Assembly: GCA_046538375.1 (NCBI GenBank)
Contig: JBKHJA010000114.1
Location: forward strand, 1-7,255
Direction of reading: 5' to 3'
Length of the DNA stretch: 7,255 bases
DNA from: JBKHJA01 sp046538375
Lineage (GTDB): Bacteria > Acidobacteriota > Aminicenantia > Aminicenantales > Aminicenantaceae
Under the pieces are notes generated by a model that did not search any database, was not told the origin of the DNA, and saw only the letters and a program-made list of their open reading frames with translations. Made by a program: the position numbers and the translations under genes. Shown one piece after another: positions 5,813 to 7,255 of this stretch. How positions within the stretch are numbered: position 1 is the stretch's first letter; every line of letters starts with the position of its first letter.

Positions 5813-5840
5813 GACTCTCTTGCGCCGGCTGGAGAGAGTC
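5813..5840 (-). terminator. Hairpin: candidate terminator for the deacetylase transcript
   Basis: GACTCTCT (5813-5820) pairs with AGAGAGTC (5833-5840) over 8 perfect pairs around a 12-base loop. On the - strand the stem is followed by ACTTTTATTATAG, a reasonable U-rich tail, so it could end transcripts from the deacetylase gene, 247 bases after its stop. On the + strand it is followed by seven C and six T, a less typical tail. It may act in both directions, or be the 5' part of a small RNA. Confidence 0.45.
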
Positions 5841-5927
5841 CCCCCCTTTTTTGGTTCCCATCAAATCCCCCTTTTGCTGACAACAGCCGGCACTTTGCTG
5901 CCTGAAATTTGTCCAATGCTGACTTTT

Positions 5928-5962
5928 CCCCCCCACGCCAGATTCCTTTAGAAAAGGAGGGG
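5928..5962. repeat. Inverted repeat between C-tract and G-tract
   Basis: An inner stem TCCTTT (5944-5949) / AAAGGA (5953-5958) with an AGA loop is flanked by CCCC (within 5928-5934) and GGGG (5959-5962), with about nine unpaired bases on the left. It resembles the C-tract/G-tract intergenic palindromes seen in several environmental bacterial groups. There is no U-tract directly after it. Confidence 0.4.
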
Positions 5963-6086
5963 TAACCCATTCAAAATGTGACCAGAAATTGTGCAGAAAA
6001 CCGGAATTTCAACGAGATCAAGAAATTAAAAAACATATTGCCCATTTTTCAACACACTTTTTCACAAAAATTGTGGAAAAAAGATT

Positions 6087-7208
6087 TCACTGTAAACATT
6101 TCCAATAATCCTGAAGATGGCTTTTAACCTCTTTTACAACCTTTTTGATCTCCGTCAGAGCACGGCCTGGCCTAAAAAGCAGAGGACCGGTGTCTGGCTC
6201 TTCTATTTTAGGCTCAACACCAGCCAATCCAGAAATCAAAGCCAGCCAGGCATAGGGCAAAATCTTTTTGTTATAGCCGGAGGCGATAAGGTCAATAACC
6301 CTGTCCTCACAGATCCGGGATATTTTTCTGACTCTATCCCCAATTTTCCTGAATCCTTCCACAGAAAGCCCCAGGTTGGTCAGGCCATCATCCAAATAAG
6401 GATCAGAACCGCCGTTTCTTACTATGATTTGAGGCTTGAATTCCTGAATTAAGGGCTCAACCAGGGAATCAAATACCAGTTGATAACATTCATAGTCGGC
6501 CTGGACAGGCAGAGGAATATTGACCGTAAAACCTTGGCCTGCTCGGGCGCCAATCTGATGGGCAAAGCCGCTTCGAGGGTAGAGCGTTGAGGGATCCTGG
6601 TGAAGATCGATCAGCAAAACACGGGGATCTTCATAAAAATAATCAGCGGTCCCGTTTCCGGCGTGAGCATCTGTATCCAATACCAGGATTCTCTTAAGCT
6701 TATACTCATCCATCAGATGCTTGACACAGAAGGCCACATCGTTATACAGGCAAAAACCCTCGCCGTAAGCAGGTTTGGCGTGGTGCAGACCTCCTCCTAT
6801 AGAAACCACCTTCTTGAACCTTCCTGTTTTCACCAGTTGACAGGCCAACTTGGCTTGGCCGATAACCATCCTGGCTGCCTGTTCTATTCTTCCAGGACTT
6901 CCCAGAGGCAGATTGTCTCCACTATGATAGTTTGAAAAGCGGTCAATATACTCCACTCTCATGTTTCTGATATCGCGGTAAGCAGCTTCATAGAATTCTT
7001 TGGTGAAATCTATGTAGTCCTTCCGGCAAATCTTCCGCAAATCTCCCTCTGTGGCCGGCTCTGCTTTTATGATCTGGTAATCATGGTTTTCACTCAGACG
7101 GTCTTTCAAAAATTCCATGAACAATTCGTAGCGGTCCCCCCGGAAAGGATGGCCGGAACCAAAATCGTATTCCTTGAGTTCCTCAGCGTACAAAATCCCG
7201 ACAGCCAT
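6087..7208 (-). CDS. Histone deacetylase-family (AcuC-like) zinc amidohydrolase
   Basis: This 373-residue protein spans a full arginase/deacetylase-fold enzyme. The charge-relay histidines are H142 and H143 (GGGLHHAKPAYGEGFCLYND). The zinc ligands are D180 and H182 (LDTDAHAGNGT) and D269 (NGGSDPYLDDGL). The transition-state tyrosine is probably Y312 in ASGYN, matching GGGGYN of class I enzymes. It should remove acyl groups from lysine or from small amides in the cytoplasm. Bacterial relatives include AcuC and acetylpolyamine amidohydrolases; the sequence does not decide the substrate, so no gene symbol is given. The start ATG at 7208 has AGGAAG five bases upstream and the protein begins, as usual, close to the first strand (MAVGILYAEE). 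No partner gene is seen: it converges on the coiled-coil gene, and only 47 bases remain to the window edge. The C-terminus (about 350-373) is a short charged helix. Confidence 0.95.
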   Translation of the reverse strand: MAVGILYAEELKEYDFGSGHPFRGDRYELFMEFLKDRLSENHDYQIIKAEPATEGDLRKICRKDYIDFTKEFYEAAYRDIRNMRVEYIDRFSNYHSGDNLPLGSPGRIEQAARMVIGQAKLACQLVKTGRFKKVVSIGGGLHHAKPAYGEGFCLYNDVAFCVKHLMDEYKLKRILVLDTDAHAGNGTADYFYEDPRVLLIDLHQDPSTLYPRSGFAHQIGARAGQGFTVNIPLPVQADYECYQLVFDSLVEPLIQEFKPQIIVRNGGSDPYLDDGLTNLGLSVEGFRKIGDRVRKISRICEDRVIDLIASGYNKKILPYAWLALISGLAGVEPKIEEPDTGPLLFRPGRALTEIKKVVKEVKSHLQDYWKCLQ

Positions 7209-7213
7209 TATGT

Positions 7214-7219
7214 CTTCCT
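7214..7219 (-). promoter_or_regulatory. Ribosome binding site of the deacetylase gene
   Basis: AGGAAG on the - strand ends 5 bases before the ATG at 7208 and confirms this start. The remaining bases to 7255 are AT-rich (a TTTTATTGTATTG stretch on the - strand) and could hold the -10 region, but no confident promoter was found. Confidence 0.6.
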
Positions 7220-7255
7220 ACAAAACAATACAATAAAACCCTGCTCTACTAAAGG

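Larger units (their letters stand above)
5744..6086. other. Structured convergent intergenic spacer, about 340 bp
   Basis: This is the spacer between the + strand coiled-coil gene and the - strand deacetylase. It holds an extended -10-like sequence (5798-5806), an 8-pair hairpin (5813-5840), three C-tracts (5840-5846, 5867-5871, 5928-5934), the near-repeats TTTTGCTGAC and CTTTGCTGCC, and a hairpin at 5928-5962. The last 100 bases are AT-rich and include the imperfect palindrome TTCACAA...TTGTGGAA (about 6061-6078). The only open frame seen starts with GTG at 5811, has no ribosome binding site and is rich in proline and leucine from the C/T tracts. I do not consider it coding. Confidence 0.6.

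Noticed and set aside
5811..5951. GTG-started open frame in the spacer, possibly leaderless
   Set aside because: It has no ribosome binding site, its composition is dictated by C/T tracts (runs of P, F and L), and it overlaps hairpins; there is no protein-like pattern.
6061..6082. TTTTCCACA (- strand) near AT-rich sequence as a DnaA box or origin
   Set aside because: It is a single near-match to TTATCCACA in a convergent spacer with no cluster of boxes and no dnaA/dnaN context.
1..7255. Search for tRNA, rRNA, known riboswitches, toxin-antitoxin pairs or phage-defence genes
   Set aside because: No cloverleaf, conserved rRNA segment, recognisable riboswitch core or defence-type domain was seen on either strand. 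The kinase resembles widespread TPR sensor kinases rather than a defence kinase.

Overview
The window looks like an ordinary chromosomal stretch from an uncultured bacterium. The best guess is a member of Candidatus Aminicenantes or a relative near Acidobacteria. That guess rests on general knowledge of the gene types: a zinc-ribbon/serine-threonine kinase/TPR protein, an apparent M28-peptidase C-terminal tail, and an AcuC-like deacetylase. It could not be tested by any search here. Base composition is mixed: about two-thirds GC in the first 60 bases, visibly AT-rich in the first gene, and intermediate over the rest.

Layout. Bases 1-125 are GC-rich and hold a strong imperfect hairpin. They run directly into a 161-residue + strand reading frame (126-611) that resembles only the C-terminal tail of a longer protein. 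Bases 612-975 hold remnants: the last ~20 codons of a short-chain dehydrogenase on the - strand (about 671-736), and a ~199-bp palindromic element (777-975) with nested inverted repeats around a long GAAA-capped hairpin. The right terminal repeat of this element supplies the last five codons and the stop of the next gene. From 950 to 4956 a - strand operon reads, in transcription order: a 103-residue orphan protein, a NUDIX hydrolase, and a 1040-residue membrane serine/threonine kinase with TPR repeats. A ~200-bp divergent intergenic region follows. Then come a + strand membrane-anchored coiled-coil protein (5167-5706) and, convergent with it, a histone-deacetylase-family amidohydrolase (6087-7208, - strand). 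The 380 bases between these two convergent genes contain a terminator-like hairpin, a near-perfect extended -10 sequence next to a second hairpin, C/T tracts, and a possible long-range loop pairing.

How the parts work together. The kinase is the clear signalling component: cytoplasmic kinase, one membrane segment, then a FlgO/TolB-like domain and a long TPR array. Its co-transcription with a NUDIX hydrolase and an orphan protein is suggested by 12- and 41-base gaps, but no shared pathway can be read from the sequence. The deacetylase and the coiled-coil protein look like independent units. The most unusual material is non-coding: the 777-975 element, which appears to have rewritten the end of the kinase gene, and the structured spacer at about 5795-5962. 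I see no convincing new defence or biosynthetic system.
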